A stretch of 64,000 bases of DNA from Klebsiella sp. WP3-W18-ESBL-02 (GCF_014168815.1 NZ_AP021972.1:4278001-4342000), one strand, 5' to 3'. Counted from the stretch's first letter, positions 1 to 9,714 are shown. Made by a program: numbers and translations. The notes: generated from the letters alone by a model not told the origin.

Positions 1-94
1 ATTTGCACGGCGTCACACTTTGAGAGGTCACAGCAAGATCATCCATAAGATTAGCGGTTCCGGCCTGACGTTTTTTTTCGCGGATATCTACTGT
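1..94 (+). promoter_or_regulatory. araBAD promoter with CRP and AraC (I1/I2) sites
   Basis: The layout matches the E. coli pBAD core. A CRP half-site pair (TTTGC, six bases, TCACA) lies at 2-17. An AraC I1-like site lies at 31-47 (ending TCCATA) and an I2-like site at 52-68. The -35 CTGACG is at 65-70 and the -10 TACTGT at 89-94, with an 18-bp spacer. I2 overlaps the -35 as expected for AraC activation. The window begins inside the control region, so the distal operator and araC are not visible. Confidence 0.85.
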
Positions 95-130
95 TTCTCT
101 ATCACGTTTTCTTTGAGATGGAGTAACACG

Positions 131-1837
131 ATGGCAATCGCAATTGGCCTCGATTTTGGCAGTGACTCGGTCCGCGCCCTGGCGGTGGATTGCGCGACGG
201 GCGAGGAGATCGCTACCCACGTCGAGTGGTATCCGCGCTGGCAGGAAGGGCGTTTCTGCGACGCGCCAAATAACCGTTTTCGCCACCACCCGCGCGACTA
301 TATCGAATCCATGGAAGCCGCACTGAAGGGCGCGCTGACCGCGCTTTCCAGCGCACAGCGCGCGGACGTCGTCGGTATCGGCGTCGACAGCACCGGCTCG
401 ACCCCGGCACCGATTGATGCCGACGGCAACGTTCTGGCGCTGAAAGAAGAATTCGCCGACAACCCGAACGCTATGTTCGTGCTGTGGAAAGACCACACCG
501 CGGTTGAAGAAGCCGAAGCCATCACCCGCCTGTGCCATCAGCCGGGCAAAGAAGATTACTCCCGCTACATCGGCGGCATTTATTCCAGCGAATGGTTCTG
601 GGCCAAGATCCTCCACGTCACCCGCGCAGACCGAGCGGTGGCGAAGGCGGCCGCTTCATGGATAGAGCTGTGCGACTGGGTTCCGGCGCTGCTTTCCGGC
701 ACCACCCGTCCAGAGGATATTCGCCGCGGGCGCTGCAGCGCCGGGCATAAATCTCTGTGGCACGAAAGCTGGGGTGGTCTACCGCCAGCCGCGTTCTTTG
801 ACGAACTGGACCCCATTCTCAACCAGCACCTGCCGCATCCGCTGTTTACTGAAACCTGGACTGCCGACGTGCCGGTGGGCACGCTGACCGCCGAATGGGC
901 GCAGCGCCTGGGCCTGTCCACGCAGGTCACCATCTCCGGCGGCGCATTTGACTGCCATATGGGGGCGGTTGGCGCGGGCGCGCAGCCTAATGCGCTGGTG
1001 AAAGTCATTGGCACCTCAACCTGCGACATCCTGATTGCCGATAAAGCAAGCGTGGGCAGCCGCACGGTAAAAGGCATCTGCGGCCAGGTCGATGGCAGCG
1101 TCGTGCCGAATTTCATCGGGATGGAAGCGGGCCAGTCCGCGTTTGGCGATATCTACGCCTGGTTTGGGCGCGTGCTCGGCTGGCCGCTAGAACAGCTTGC
1201 CGCGCAGCATCCGGAACTGAAAGCACAGATCAAGGCCAGCCAGAAACAGCTGCTGCCCGCGCTGACGGAAGCCTGGGCCGCCAACCCATCGCTGGATCAT
1301 CTGCCGGTGGTGCTGGACTGGTTTAACGGCCGCCGCACGCCGAATGCGAACCAGCGCCTGAAAGGCGTCATTACCGATCTCAACCTCGCGACCGACGCGC
1401 CGGCGCTGTTTGGCGGCCTGATTGCCGCCACCGCCTTCGGTGCGCGCGCCATTATGGAGTGCTTCACCGAGCAGGGAATTCCCGTTAACAACGTCATGGC
1501 CCTGGGCGGTATCGCGCGTAAAAACCGCGTCATCATGCAGGCCTGCTGCGATGTTCTGAACCGTCCACTGCAAATTGTCGCCTCCGATCAGTGCTGTGCG
1601 CTGGGGGCCGCTATTTTTGCCGCCGTCGCTGCGGGCGTTTACGGTGATATTCCTGCCGCGCAGCAGCATATGGCTAGCCGCGTCGAACACACCTTACAGC
1701 CACGTCCGGCGCAGGCGCAGCGCTTTGAAGAGCTCTACCAGCGCTACCTGCAGTGGGCCGTGACGGCCGAACAACACTATCTCCCTGCCGCGCCATCGGA
1801 AAAAACCGCCGCTGGCCGCGCCGCTCTGACTCATTAA
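131..1837 (+). CDS. araB: Ribulokinase AraB
   Basis: FGGY-family kinase that phosphorylates L-ribulose to L-ribulose 5-phosphate, the second step of arabinose breakdown in the cytoplasm. The protein is 568 residues, about the same as E. coli AraB (566). The N-terminal phosphate-binding segment LDFGSDSVRAL opens the first kinase lobe, and the C-terminal lobe has the ATP-site glycine stretch MALGGIARKN. The reading frame is open back to position 20, but that stretch is the promoter. The ATG at 131 follows TGGAG at 119-123 and gives the family's MAIAIGLDFG start. It is first in araBAD, with araA 11 bases downstream. Confidence 0.98.
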   Translation: MAIAIGLDFGSDSVRALAVDCATGEEIATHVEWYPRWQEGRFCDAPNNRFRHHPRDYIESMEAALKGALTALSSAQRADVVGIGVDSTGSTPAPIDADGNVLALKEEFADNPNAMFVLWKDHTAVEEAEAITRLCHQPGKEDYSRYIGGIYSSEWFWAKILHVTRADRAVAKAAASWIELCDWVPALLSGTTRPEDIRRGRCSAGHKSLWHESWGGLPPAAFFDELDPILNQHLPHPLFTETWTADVPVGTLTAEWAQRLGLSTQVTISGGAFDCHMGAVGAGAQPNALVKVIGTSTCDILIADKASVGSRTVKGICGQVDGSVVPNFIGMEAGQSAFGDIYAWFGRVLGWPLEQLAAQHPELKAQIKASQKQLLPALTEAWAANPSLDHLPVVLDWFNGRRTPNANQRLKGVITDLNLATDAPALFGGLIAATAFGARAIMECFTEQGIPVNNVMALGGIARKNRVIMQACCDVLNRPLQIVASDQCCALGAAIFAAVAAGVYGDIPAAQQHMASRVEHTLQPRPAQAQRFEELYQRYLQWAVTAEQHYLPAAPSEKTAAGRAALTH

Positions 1838-1848
1838 AGGATACGAAC

Positions 1849-3351
1849 ATGACCGTTTTTGATAATTACGAAGTATGGTTTGTCATTGGTAGCCAGCACC
1901 TGTATGGGCCGGAAACGCTGCGTCAGGTGACGCAAAACGCCGAACACGTGGTCAATGCCTTAAACGCCGAAGCGAAGCTGCCGTGTAAACTGGTGCTGAA
2001 ACCGCTGGGCACGCGCCCGGACGAAATCACCGCAATCTGTCGCGACGCGAACTACGACCAGAAGTGCGCCGGGATGGTCGTCTGGCTGCATACCTTCTCT
2101 CCGGCGAAGATGTGGATCAACGGTCTCACTCAGCTCAATAAACCGCTGCTGCAGTTCCATACGCAGTTCAACGCCTCCCTGCCGTGGGACAGCATCGATA
2201 TGGACTTTATGAACCTGAACCAGACCGCGCACGGCGGCCGCGAGTTCGGCTTCATCGGCGCGCGTATGCGCCAGCAGCACAGCGTGGTCACCGGCCACTG
2301 GCAGGACAAACACGCGCAGGAACGCATTGGTTCCTGGATGCGTCAGGCAGTATCCAAACAGGATACCCGCCAATTGAAAGTGTGCCGCTTCGGCGACAAT
2401 ATGCGTGAAGTCGCGGTGACCGACGGCGATAAAGTCGCCGCGCAGATCAAGTTCGGTTTCTCCGTCAACACCTGGGCCGTCGGCGACCTGGTGCAGGTGG
2501 TTAACGCGGTGACCGACGGTGAAATCAGCGCGCTGGTCGACGAATACGAGAGCAGCTATCGCTTTACGCCGGCCACTCAGGTCCACGGCGATAAACGCCA
2601 GAACGTGCTGGACGCCGCGCGTATTGAGCTGGGCATGAAGCGCTTCCTCGAAGAGGGCGGCTTCCACGCCTTTACCACTACTTTTGAAGATTTGCACGGC
2701 CTGAAACAGCTTCCGGGTCTCGCCGTGCAGCGCCTGATGCAGCAAGGTTACGGCTTTGCTGGCGAAGGCGACTGGAAAACCGCCGCCCTGCTTCGCATTA
2801 TGAAAGTGATGTCGACCGGTCTACAGGGCGGCACCTCATTTATGGAAGATTACACCTACCACTTTAACGGCGGTAACGATCTGGTCCTCGGCTCGCACAT
2901 GCTGGAAGTGTGCCCGTCGATTGCCGTCGAAGAAAAACCGCTGCTCGACGTTCAGCACCTCGGCATCGGCGGCAAAGCCGATCCTGCGCGCCTGATCTTC
3001 AATACCCAGACCGGCCCGGCGGTTGTCGCCAGCCTGATCGATCTCGGCGATCGCTATCGCCTGCTGGTCAATACCATCGAAACCGTGAAAACCCCGCATG
3101 ACCTGCCGAAACTGCCGGTCGCCAATGCGCTGTGGAAAGCACACCCGAATCTGGAAACCGCGTCTGAAGCGTGGATCATCGCCGGCGGCGCGCACCACAC
3201 GGTGTTCAGCCATGCGCTGACGCTGGACGATATGCGCCAGTTTGCCGAGCTGCAGGATATCGAAATTGCCGTCATCGATAACGATACGCGCCTGCCGGCA
3301 TTCAAGGACGCGCTGCGCTGGAACGAAGTGTATTACGGGTTTAAACGCTAA
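1849..3351 (+). CDS. araA: L-arabinose isomerase AraA
   Basis: Converts L-arabinose to L-ribulose, the first catabolic step. It is a manganese-dependent cytoplasmic isomerase. The 500-residue length equals E. coli AraA and the sequence aligns from the start (MTVFDNYEVWFVIGSQHLYG). The ATG at 1849 follows AAAGGA at 1836-1841. The frame is open upstream to 1753, but that part overlaps araB and is not conserved. It is second in araBAD. A palindromic repeat and a REP separate it from araD, as is common in enterics, and may stabilise the upstream message. Confidence 0.98.
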   Translation: MTVFDNYEVWFVIGSQHLYGPETLRQVTQNAEHVVNALNAEAKLPCKLVLKPLGTRPDEITAICRDANYDQKCAGMVVWLHTFSPAKMWINGLTQLNKPLLQFHTQFNASLPWDSIDMDFMNLNQTAHGGREFGFIGARMRQQHSVVTGHWQDKHAQERIGSWMRQAVSKQDTRQLKVCRFGDNMREVAVTDGDKVAAQIKFGFSVNTWAVGDLVQVVNAVTDGEISALVDEYESSYRFTPATQVHGDKRQNVLDAARIELGMKRFLEEGGFHAFTTTFEDLHGLKQLPGLAVQRLMQQGYGFAGEGDWKTAALLRIMKVMSTGLQGGTSFMEDYTYHFNGGNDLVLGSHMLEVCPSIAVEEKPLLDVQHLGIGGKADPARLIFNTQTGPAVVASLIDLGDRYRLLVNTIETVKTPHDLPKLPVANALWKAHPNLETASEAWIIAGGAHHTVFSHALTLDDMRQFAELQDIEIAVIDNDTRLPAFKDALRWNEVYYGFKR

Positions 3352-3360
3352 GCCGCTTTT

Positions 3361-3405
3361 CCCTCACCCTAACCTTCTCCCCCAGGAAGAGGGCCGGGGT
3401 GAGGG
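3361..3405. repeat. GC-rich palindromic repeat (CCCTCACCC...GGGTGAGGG type)
   Basis: Imperfect inverted repeat with arms CCCTCACCCTAACC and GGCCGGGGTGAGGG, between araA and araD. The same element appears twice at 22874-22965, so it is a dispersed intergenic family distinct from classical REPs. Confidence 0.75.
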
Positions 3406-3416
3406 AAATCCAGTTT

Positions 3417-3447
3417 GTAGGCCGGATAAGCGAAGCGCCATCCGGCA
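3417..3447. repeat. REP element
   Basis: Single REP palindrome, GTAGGCCGGATAAGCG followed by the complementary arm CGCCATCCGGC. It lies just upstream of the araD ribosome-binding site and matches the E. coli REP consensus. Confidence 0.85.
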
Positions 3448-3460
3448 CTCAGGAGTTAAC

Positions 3461-4156
3461 ATGTTAGAAGATCTTAAACGCCAGGTACTGGAAGCCAATC
3501 TGGCACTCCCCAAACACAATCTGGTCACCCTGACCTGGGGCAACGTCAGCGCCGTCGACCGCGAGCGCGGCGTGATGGTGATTAAGCCATCCGGCGTCGA
3601 CTACAGCGCCATGACCGCTAACGATATGGTGGTGGTCAGCCTCGACACCGGCGAGGTGGTTGAAGGAACGAAAAAGCCCTCTTCCGATACTCCCACCCAT
3701 CGCCTGCTGTATCAGGCATTCCCGACGCTGGGCGGCATCGTGCACACCCACTCGCGCCACGCCACCATCTGGGCACAGGCGGGGCAGTCCATCCCCGCCA
3801 CCGGCACCACCCACGCCGACTACTTCTACGGCCCGGTGCCCTGCACCCGTCTGATGACCGATGCTGAAATCAACGGCGAGTATGAATGGGAAACCGGCGC
3901 GGTGATCGTCGAAACGTTCCGCGAAAAAGGGATCGATCCGGCGCAAATGCCCGGCGTGCTGGTGCACTCTCACGGCCCGTTTGCATGGGGAAAAAATGCT
4001 GAGGACGCGGTGCACAACGCCATCGTGCTGGAAGAAATTGCCTATATGGGTATTTTCTGCCGCCAGCTGGCGCCGCAGCTTCCAGACATGCAGCAGACGC
4101 TGCTCGATAAACACTACCTGCGCAAACACGGCGCCAAAGCCTATTACGGGCAGTAG
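3461..4156 (+). CDS. araD: L-ribulose-5-phosphate 4-epimerase AraD
   Basis: Epimerises L-ribulose 5-phosphate to D-xylulose 5-phosphate, feeding arabinose into the pentose phosphate pathway. It is a class II aldolase fold of 231 residues, identical in length to E. coli AraD. Zinc-ligand histidines are visible in GGIVHTHSRHATIW and VLVHSHGPFAWG. The start is ATG 3461 after AGGAG; the open frame further upstream runs through repeats. The TAG stop at 4154-4156 lies inside a REP element. It is last in araBAD, followed by a strong terminator at 4274-4303. Confidence 0.98.
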   Translation: MLEDLKRQVLEANLALPKHNLVTLTWGNVSAVDRERGVMVIKPSGVDYSAMTANDMVVVSLDTGEVVEGTKKPSSDTPTHRLLYQAFPTLGGIVHTHSRHATIWAQAGQSIPATGTTHADYFYGPVPCTRLMTDAEINGEYEWETGAVIVETFREKGIDPAQMPGVLVHSHGPFAWGKNAEDAVHNAIVLEEIAYMGIFCRQLAPQLPDMQQTLLDKHYLRKHGAKAYYGQ

Positions 4157-4231
4157 GCCTGATAAGCGAAGCGCCATCAGGCAGAACGGTACACATTGCC
4201 GGATGGCGGCGTAGCGCCTTATCCGGCCTGC
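4153..4231. repeat. Pair of opposed REP elements overlapping the araD stop
   Basis: One REP at 4153-4182 (GTAGGCCTGATAAGCG / CGCCATCAGGC) and an inverted one at 4198-4231 (GCCGGATGGCGGCGTAGCGC / CTTATCCGGCCTGC) form a BIME-like pair. The first includes the araD stop codon. Confidence 0.85.
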
Positions 4232-4246
4232 GCCCTCGCGCAACAC

Positions 4247-4262
4247 CTGTATAAAACACCAG
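4247..4262. promoter_or_regulatory. LexA (SOS) box of polB
   Basis: CTGTATAAAACACCAG fits the LexA rule CTG, ten bases, CAG, with an AT-rich centre. It lies about 20 bases upstream of the TATAAT at 4283-4288, so LexA would cover the -35 region. E. coli polB is a known LexA target with a very similar box. Confidence 0.88.
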
Positions 4263-4273
4263 CTTCTTTATCC

Positions 4274-4303
4274 AAACCAGGCTATAATCAAGCCTGGTTT
4301 TTT
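4274..4303 (+). terminator. Rho-independent terminator of araBAD, containing the polB -10
   Basis: Perfect 10-bp stem AAACCAGGCT / AGCCTGGTTT with a 7-base loop and a T run to 4303. A consensus -10 hexamer TATAAT at 4283-4288 begins at the last stem base and runs into the loop. One short segment therefore appears to end araBAD and start polB. Confidence 0.85.
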
Positions 4304-4319
4304 GTCGATGAGAACGCGC

Positions 4320-6677
4320 GTGACGCAGCCACAATCCGGTTTTCTGTTAACCCGTCACTGGCGGGACACGCCTCTGGGCACCGAGCTAACCTTCTGGTTG
4401 GCGACCGATGGCGGCCCGCTGTCGGTTACCTTGCCACCGCAGGAATCGGTAGCATTTATCCCCGAAGCCCAGCGCGCGCTGGTTGAACGGTTGCTTCAGG
4501 GCGAAAGCGGCCTGCGCCTTGCCCCACTCGCGCTCAAAGATTTTCACCGCCAGCCGGTTTTCGGCCTCTACTGCCGCGGCCATCGCCAGCTGATGAAACT
4601 GGAAAAAGTGCTGCGTGAAAACGGCATCACCGTTTACGAAGCCGATATTCGTCCACCGGAACGTTTCCTGATGGAGCGGTTTATCACCGCGCCGGTGTGG
4701 GTGGAAGGGGAACCCACCGCCGCAGGGCTTCGCAACGCGCGCATGAAGCCTAACCCCGACTATCGTCCGCCGCTAAAATGGGTGTCGCTGGATATCGAAA
4801 CCAGCCGCCACGGCGAACTGTACTGCATTGGTCTGGAAGGCTGCGGCCAGCGCACCGTCTATATGCTCGGCACCCCACCCGAGCAGACGCCGCAGGTCGA
4901 TTTTCACCTGGAGTACGTCGCCAGCCGACCGCTGCTGCTGGAAAAACTCAATGCCTGGTTCGCCGAGCACGACCCGGACGTGCTGATCGGCTGGAACGTG
5001 GTGCAGTTCGACCTGCGCGTGCTGCAAAAAAGCGCCGAGCGCTACCGGGTACCGCTGCGGCTTGGGCGCGGCGGCAGCGAGCTGGAGTGGCGCGAGCACG
5101 GTTTCAAGAACGGTATATTCTTCGCTCAGGCCGCCGGGCGGCTCATTATCGACGGCATTGAAGCGCTTAAGTCCGCCTTCTGGAACTTCACCTCGTTTTC
5201 GCTGGAGAACGTCGCCCGCGAGCTGCTGGGCGAAGGTAAGGCGATTGACAATCCATGGGACAGGATGGATGAAATTGACCGCCGTTTCGCCGAAGATAAG
5301 CCCGCGCTGGCCACCTATAACCTCAAAGACTGTGAGCTGGTCACCCGCATCTTCCACAAAACCGAAATCATGCCGTTCTTACTGGAACGCGCCACGGTCA
5401 ACGGTCTGGCGGTTGACCGCCACGGCGGCTCGGTAGCGGCCTTCAGCCATCTCTATTTTCCGCGCATGCATCGTCTGGGCTACGTGGCACCCAACCTCGG
5501 CGAAGTCCCGCCGCAGGCCAGCCCCGGCGGCTACGTCATGGACTCCCGCCCCGGGCTGTACGACTCCGTTCTGGTACTCGACTACAAAAGCCTGTATCCA
5601 TCGATCATCCGCTCTTTCCTGATCGATCCGGTCGGCCTGATTGAAGGGATGGCGCACCCGGATGCGGTGCACAGCACTGAAGGCTTCCTCGACGCCTGGT
5701 TCTCACGCGAGAAACACTGTCTGCCGGGGATCGTCAGCCAGATCTGGCACGCCCGCGACGAAGCCAAGCGCCATAAAAACAAACCGCTGTCGCAGGCGCT
5801 AAAGATTATCATGAACGCCTTTTATGGCGTGCTCGGCACCAGCGCCTGCCGCTTTTTCGATCCTCGTCTGGCGTCATCGATCACCATGCGTGGCCATGCG
5901 ATCATGCGTCAGACCAAAGCGCTGATTGAATCGCAGGGCTACGACGTGATTTACGGCGATACCGACTCCACCTTCGTCTGGCTTAAACGCGCCCACGGTG
6001 AAGAAGAGGCCGCGACGATTGGCCGTGAGCTGGTGGCGTTTGTCAACCAGTGGTGGGCCGATGAACTGCAAAAAAGCGGCCTGACCAGCGCGCTGGAGCT
6101 GGAGTTTGAAACCCACTTCTGCCGCTTCCTGATGCCGACCATTCGCGGTGCCGATACCGGCAGCAAGAAGCGCTATGCCGGGATGATTCAGGACGGCGAC
6201 GAGCAGCGAATGCTCTATAAAGGGCTGGAGACCGTACGCACCGACTGGACGCCGCTGGCGCAGCAGTTCCAGCAGGCGCTGTATCTGCGCATCTTCCGCA
6301 ACGAACCCTATCGGGATTTCATCCTCGAAACCATTGATAAGCTGATGGCCGGCGAGCTGGACGAACAGCTGGTGTATCGTAAGCAGCTGCGCCGCCCGCT
6401 GGCGGAGTACCAGCGCAACGTGCCGCCGCACGTGCGCGCCGCGCGGCTGGCCGATGAACAGAACGTGCGGTTAGGGCGTCCGCAACAGTACCAGCAGCGC
6501 GGCAGCATCCGCTACGTCTGGACCACCAACGGCCCGGAGCCGCTGGCGTATCAGCAGTCGCCGCTGGATTACGACCACTATCTCACCAAACAACTGGCCC
6601 CCGTCGCCGAAGGAATTCTCCCCTTTGTCGACGATGATTTTGCTACAATAGTGACGGGGCAACTGGGGTTGTTTTGA
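4320..6677 (+). CDS. polB: DNA polymerase II
   Basis: Family B DNA polymerase used in SOS-induced repair, replication restart and translesion synthesis. The 3'-5' exonuclease motif SLDIETS is near residue 160. Polymerase motifs YKSLYPSIIRS (near 420) and YGDTDSTF (near 545) contain the catalytic aspartates. The GTG at 4320 gives VTQPQSGFLLTRHW, aligning with the E. coli GTG start, for 785 residues (E. coli 783). An ATG exists 18 bases upstream but lies beyond the homologous start. A LexA box and a promoter directly precede it. It ends 130 bases before rapA. Confidence 0.97.
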   Translation: MTQPQSGFLLTRHWRDTPLGTELTFWLATDGGPLSVTLPPQESVAFIPEAQRALVERLLQGESGLRLAPLALKDFHRQPVFGLYCRGHRQLMKLEKVLRENGITVYEADIRPPERFLMERFITAPVWVEGEPTAAGLRNARMKPNPDYRPPLKWVSLDIETSRHGELYCIGLEGCGQRTVYMLGTPPEQTPQVDFHLEYVASRPLLLEKLNAWFAEHDPDVLIGWNVVQFDLRVLQKSAERYRVPLRLGRGGSELEWREHGFKNGIFFAQAAGRLIIDGIEALKSAFWNFTSFSLENVARELLGEGKAIDNPWDRMDEIDRRFAEDKPALATYNLKDCELVTRIFHKTEIMPFLLERATVNGLAVDRHGGSVAAFSHLYFPRMHRLGYVAPNLGEVPPQASPGGYVMDSRPGLYDSVLVLDYKSLYPSIIRSFLIDPVGLIEGMAHPDAVHSTEGFLDAWFSREKHCLPGIVSQIWHARDEAKRHKNKPLSQALKIIMNAFYGVLGTSACRFFDPRLASSITMRGHAIMRQTKALIESQGYDVIYGDTDSTFVWLKRAHGEEEAATIGRELVAFVNQWWADELQKSGLTSALELEFETHFCRFLMPTIRGADTGSKKRYAGMIQDGDEQRMLYKGLETVRTDWTPLAQQFQQALYLRIFRNEPYRDFILETIDKLMAGELDEQLVYRKQLRRPLAEYQRNVPPHVRAARLADEQNVRLGRPQQYQQRGSIRYVWTTNGPEPLAYQQSPLDYDHYLTKQLAPVAEGILPFVDDDFATIVTGQLGLF

Positions 6678-6807
6678 CAGGTGACTAACGTCCCGCCATC
6701 CAGTACCATAGCGCCCTTTCCATTCCTGGACCAAATTCACTCGCCGCCTCCTCTCAGGTGGTGGCTGAATATTGCCTGCAATTTATTAAAGATAGAGCCG
6801 AACACAT

Positions 6808-9714
6808 ATGCCTTTTACACTTGGTCAACGCTGGATCAGCGATACAGAAAGCGAACTGGGACTTGGTACTGTTGTTGCAATGGATGCACGCACCGTCACC
6901 CTGCTCTTTCCGGCAACCGGAGAGAACCGTCTGTACGCCCGAAGCGACTCCCCCGTGACCCGCGTCATGTTCAATCCCGGCGACACGATCACAAGCCATG
7001 AAGGCTGGCAGTTGCTCGTTGATGAAGTTAAAGAAGAAAATGGACTGTTGGCCTATATCGGTACGCGCCAGGACACCGAAGAAGCCAACGTCATGCTGCG
7101 CGAAGTGCTGCTCGACAGCAAGCTGGTGTTCAGCAAGCCGCAGGACCGCCTGTTTGCCGGGCAAATCGACCGTATGGACCGCTTTGCTCTGCGCTACCGC
7201 GCGCGGAAATACCAGAGCGAACAATACCGTATGCCGTGGAGCGGCCTGCGCGGCCAGCGCACCAGCCTGATTCCGCACCAGCTCAACATCGCACACGACG
7301 TTGGCCGCCGCCACGCGCCGCGCGTCCTGCTGGCGGACGAAGTCGGCTTGGGCAAAACCATTGAAGCCGGGATGATTCTGCACCAGCAGTTGCTCTCCGG
7401 CGCCGCGCAGCGCGTGCTGATTATCGTTCCGGAAACCCTTCAGCATCAGTGGCTGGTTGAGATGCTGCGCCGCTTCAACCTGCGCTTCGCCCTGTTCGAT
7501 GACGAGCGCTACGCCGAAGCCCAGCACGACGCCTACAACCCGTTTGAAACCGAACAGTTGGTGATCTGCTCGCTGGACTTCGTGCGCCGCAACAAGCAGC
7601 GTCTGGAGCACCTGTGCGACGCCGAATGGGATCTGATGGTGGTCGATGAAGCTCACCACCTGGTATGGAGCGAAGACGCGCCAAGCCGCGAATACCTGGC
7701 CATTGAAGAGCTGGCCGAGCGCGTGCCTGGCGTGCTGCTGCTGACCGCGACGCCTGAGCAGTTGGGAATGGAAAGCCACTTCGCGCGTTTACGCCTGCTT
7801 GACCCGAATCGCTTCCACGACTTCGAGCAGTTCGTTGAAGAACAGAAAAACTACCGCCCGGTCGCCGACGCCGTCGCGCTGCTGCTGGCGGGCAACAAGC
7901 TGAGCAATGAAGAGCTGAACATGCTCGGCGAGCTGATTGGCGAGCAGGATATCGAAGCGCTGCTGCAAACCGCCAACAGCGATCGCGAAGGCTCCGAAGC
8001 CGCGCGTCAGGAACTTATCAGCATGCTGATGGACCGCCACGGCACCAGCCGCGTGCTGTTCCGTAACACCCGTAACGGCGTGAAGGGCTTCCCGAAACGC
8101 GAGCTGCACACCATTAAGCTGCCGCTGCCGGCGCAGTATCAAACCGCCATTAAGGTATCCGGCATTATGGGTGCCCGTAAGAGCGCCGAAGAGCGCGCCC
8201 GCGATATGCTCTATCCGGAACAGATTTATCAAGAATTTGAAGGCGATACCGGTACCTGGTGGAACTTCGACCCACGCGTTGAGTGGCTGATGGGCTACCT
8301 GACCAGCCACCGCTCGCAGAAAGTGCTGGTGATCTGCGCCAAAGCCGCCACCGCGCTACAGCTGGAGCAGGTGCTGCGCGAGCGTGAAGGCATCCGCGCC
8401 GCCGTGTTCCACGAAGGCATGTCCATTATTGAACGCGACCGCGCCGCCGCCTGGTTTGGTGAAGAAGACAGCGGCGCGCAGGTGCTGCTGTGCTCGGAAA
8501 TCGGCTCCGAAGGGCGTAACTTCCAGTTCGCCAGCAACCTGGTGATGTTTGACCTGCCGTTCAACCCGGACCTGCTGGAGCAGCGAATTGGCCGTCTTGA
8601 CCGTATTGGCCAGGCGCACGATATTCAGATCCACGTGCCTTACTTAGAAAAAACCGCGCAGTCCGTGCTGGTGCGCTGGTACCACGAAGGCCTGGACGCG
8701 TTCGAACACACCTGCCCGACCGGCCGTACCATCTACGACAGCGTCCACGACCAGCTGATTACCTATCTGGCCGCGCCGGAAACCACCGACGGTTTTGACG
8801 ATCTGATTAAAGCCAGCCGCGAGCAGCACGACACGCTGAAGGCGCAGCTGGAGCAGGGCCGCGACCGTCTGTTGGAAATCCACTCCAACGGCGGCGAAAA
8901 AGCGCAGAAGCTGGCAGAAAGCATTGAAGAGCAGGATGACGATACCAACCTGATCGCCTTCGCCATGAACCTGTTCGATATCGTCGGTATTAACCAGGAC
9001 GATCGCGGCGAAAACCTGATCGTACTGACGCCGTCCGACCATATGCTGGTGCCGGACTTCCCGGGTCTGCCGGAAGACGGCTGTACCGTGACCTTTGAGC
9101 GTGACGTCGCGCTGTCCCGTGAAGATGCGCAGTTCCTGACCTGGGAACATCCGCTGATTCACAATGGTCTGGATCTGATCCTTTCCGGCGACACCGGCAG
9201 CAGCACCCTTTCGCTGCTGAAAAACAAGGCGCTGCCGGTCGGTACGCTGCTGCTGGAGCTGATTTACGTGGTTGAAGCCAACGCCCCGAAACAGCTGCAG
9301 CTCAACCGCTTCCTGCCGCCGACGCCGGTGCGTATGCTGCTGGATAAGAACGGCACCAACCTTGCCGCCCAGGTCGAGTTTGAGACCTTCAACCGCCAGC
9401 TCAGCGCGGTGAATCGCCACACCGGCAGCAAGCTGGTGAACGCGGTGCAGCAGGACGTACACGCCATTCTGCAAAAAGGTGAAACGCAGATTGAGAAAGC
9501 GGCGCAGGCGCTGATTGCCGCAGCACGCGAAGAGGCCGACGAGAAGCTCAGCGCCGAGCTGTCGCGTCTGGAAGCGCTGAAAGCGGTGAACCCGAACATC
9601 CGCGACGACGAGCTTTCCGCCATTGAAAGCAACCGTCAGCAGGTGATGGAAAGCCTGTCACAAGCTGGCTGGCGTCTGGACGCGCTGCGTCTTATCGTCG
9701 TCACTCACCAGTAA
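6808..9714 (+). CDS. rapA: RNA polymerase recycling ATPase RapA
   Basis: Swi2/Snf2-type ATPase that binds RNA polymerase and helps recycle it after transcription. Its 968 residues equal E. coli RapA. The Walker A segment DEVGLGKTIEAG is near residue 180 and the Walker B/DEAH box VVDEAHHL near 278. The late helicase motifs GSEGRNFQ and QRIGRLDRIGQ lie near 570-600. Tudor-like N-terminal domains precede the motor. The start is ATG 6808. rluA follows after 12 bases and is probably co-transcribed. Confidence 0.98.
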   Translation: MPFTLGQRWISDTESELGLGTVVAMDARTVTLLFPATGENRLYARSDSPVTRVMFNPGDTITSHEGWQLLVDEVKEENGLLAYIGTRQDTEEANVMLREVLLDSKLVFSKPQDRLFAGQIDRMDRFALRYRARKYQSEQYRMPWSGLRGQRTSLIPHQLNIAHDVGRRHAPRVLLADEVGLGKTIEAGMILHQQLLSGAAQRVLIIVPETLQHQWLVEMLRRFNLRFALFDDERYAEAQHDAYNPFETEQLVICSLDFVRRNKQRLEHLCDAEWDLMVVDEAHHLVWSEDAPSREYLAIEELAERVPGVLLLTATPEQLGMESHFARLRLLDPNRFHDFEQFVEEQKNYRPVADAVALLLAGNKLSNEELNMLGELIGEQDIEALLQTANSDREGSEAARQELISMLMDRHGTSRVLFRNTRNGVKGFPKRELHTIKLPLPAQYQTAIKVSGIMGARKSAEERARDMLYPEQIYQEFEGDTGTWWNFDPRVEWLMGYLTSHRSQKVLVICAKAATALQLEQVLREREGIRAAVFHEGMSIIERDRAAAWFGEEDSGAQVLLCSEIGSEGRNFQFASNLVMFDLPFNPDLLEQRIGRLDRIGQAHDIQIHVPYLEKTAQSVLVRWYHEGLDAFEHTCPTGRTIYDSVHDQLITYLAAPETTDGFDDLIKASREQHDTLKAQLEQGRDRLLEIHSNGGEKAQKLAESIEEQDDDTNLIAFAMNLFDIVGINQDDRGENLIVLTPSDHMLVPDFPGLPEDGCTVTFERDVALSREDAQFLTWEHPLIHNGLDLILSGDTGSSTLSLLKNKALPVGTLLLELIYVVEANAPKQLQLNRFLPPTPVRMLLDKNGTNLAAQVEFETFNRQLSAVNRHTGSKLVNAVQQDVHAILQKGETQIEKAAQALIAAAREEADEKLSAELSRLEALKAVNPNIRDDELSAIESNRQQVMESLSQAGWRLDALRLIVVTHQ

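Noticed and set aside
20..130. N-terminal extension of AraB to an ATG at 20
   Set aside because: This stretch is the araBAD promoter with AraC sites, -35 and -10; the conserved start is at 131.
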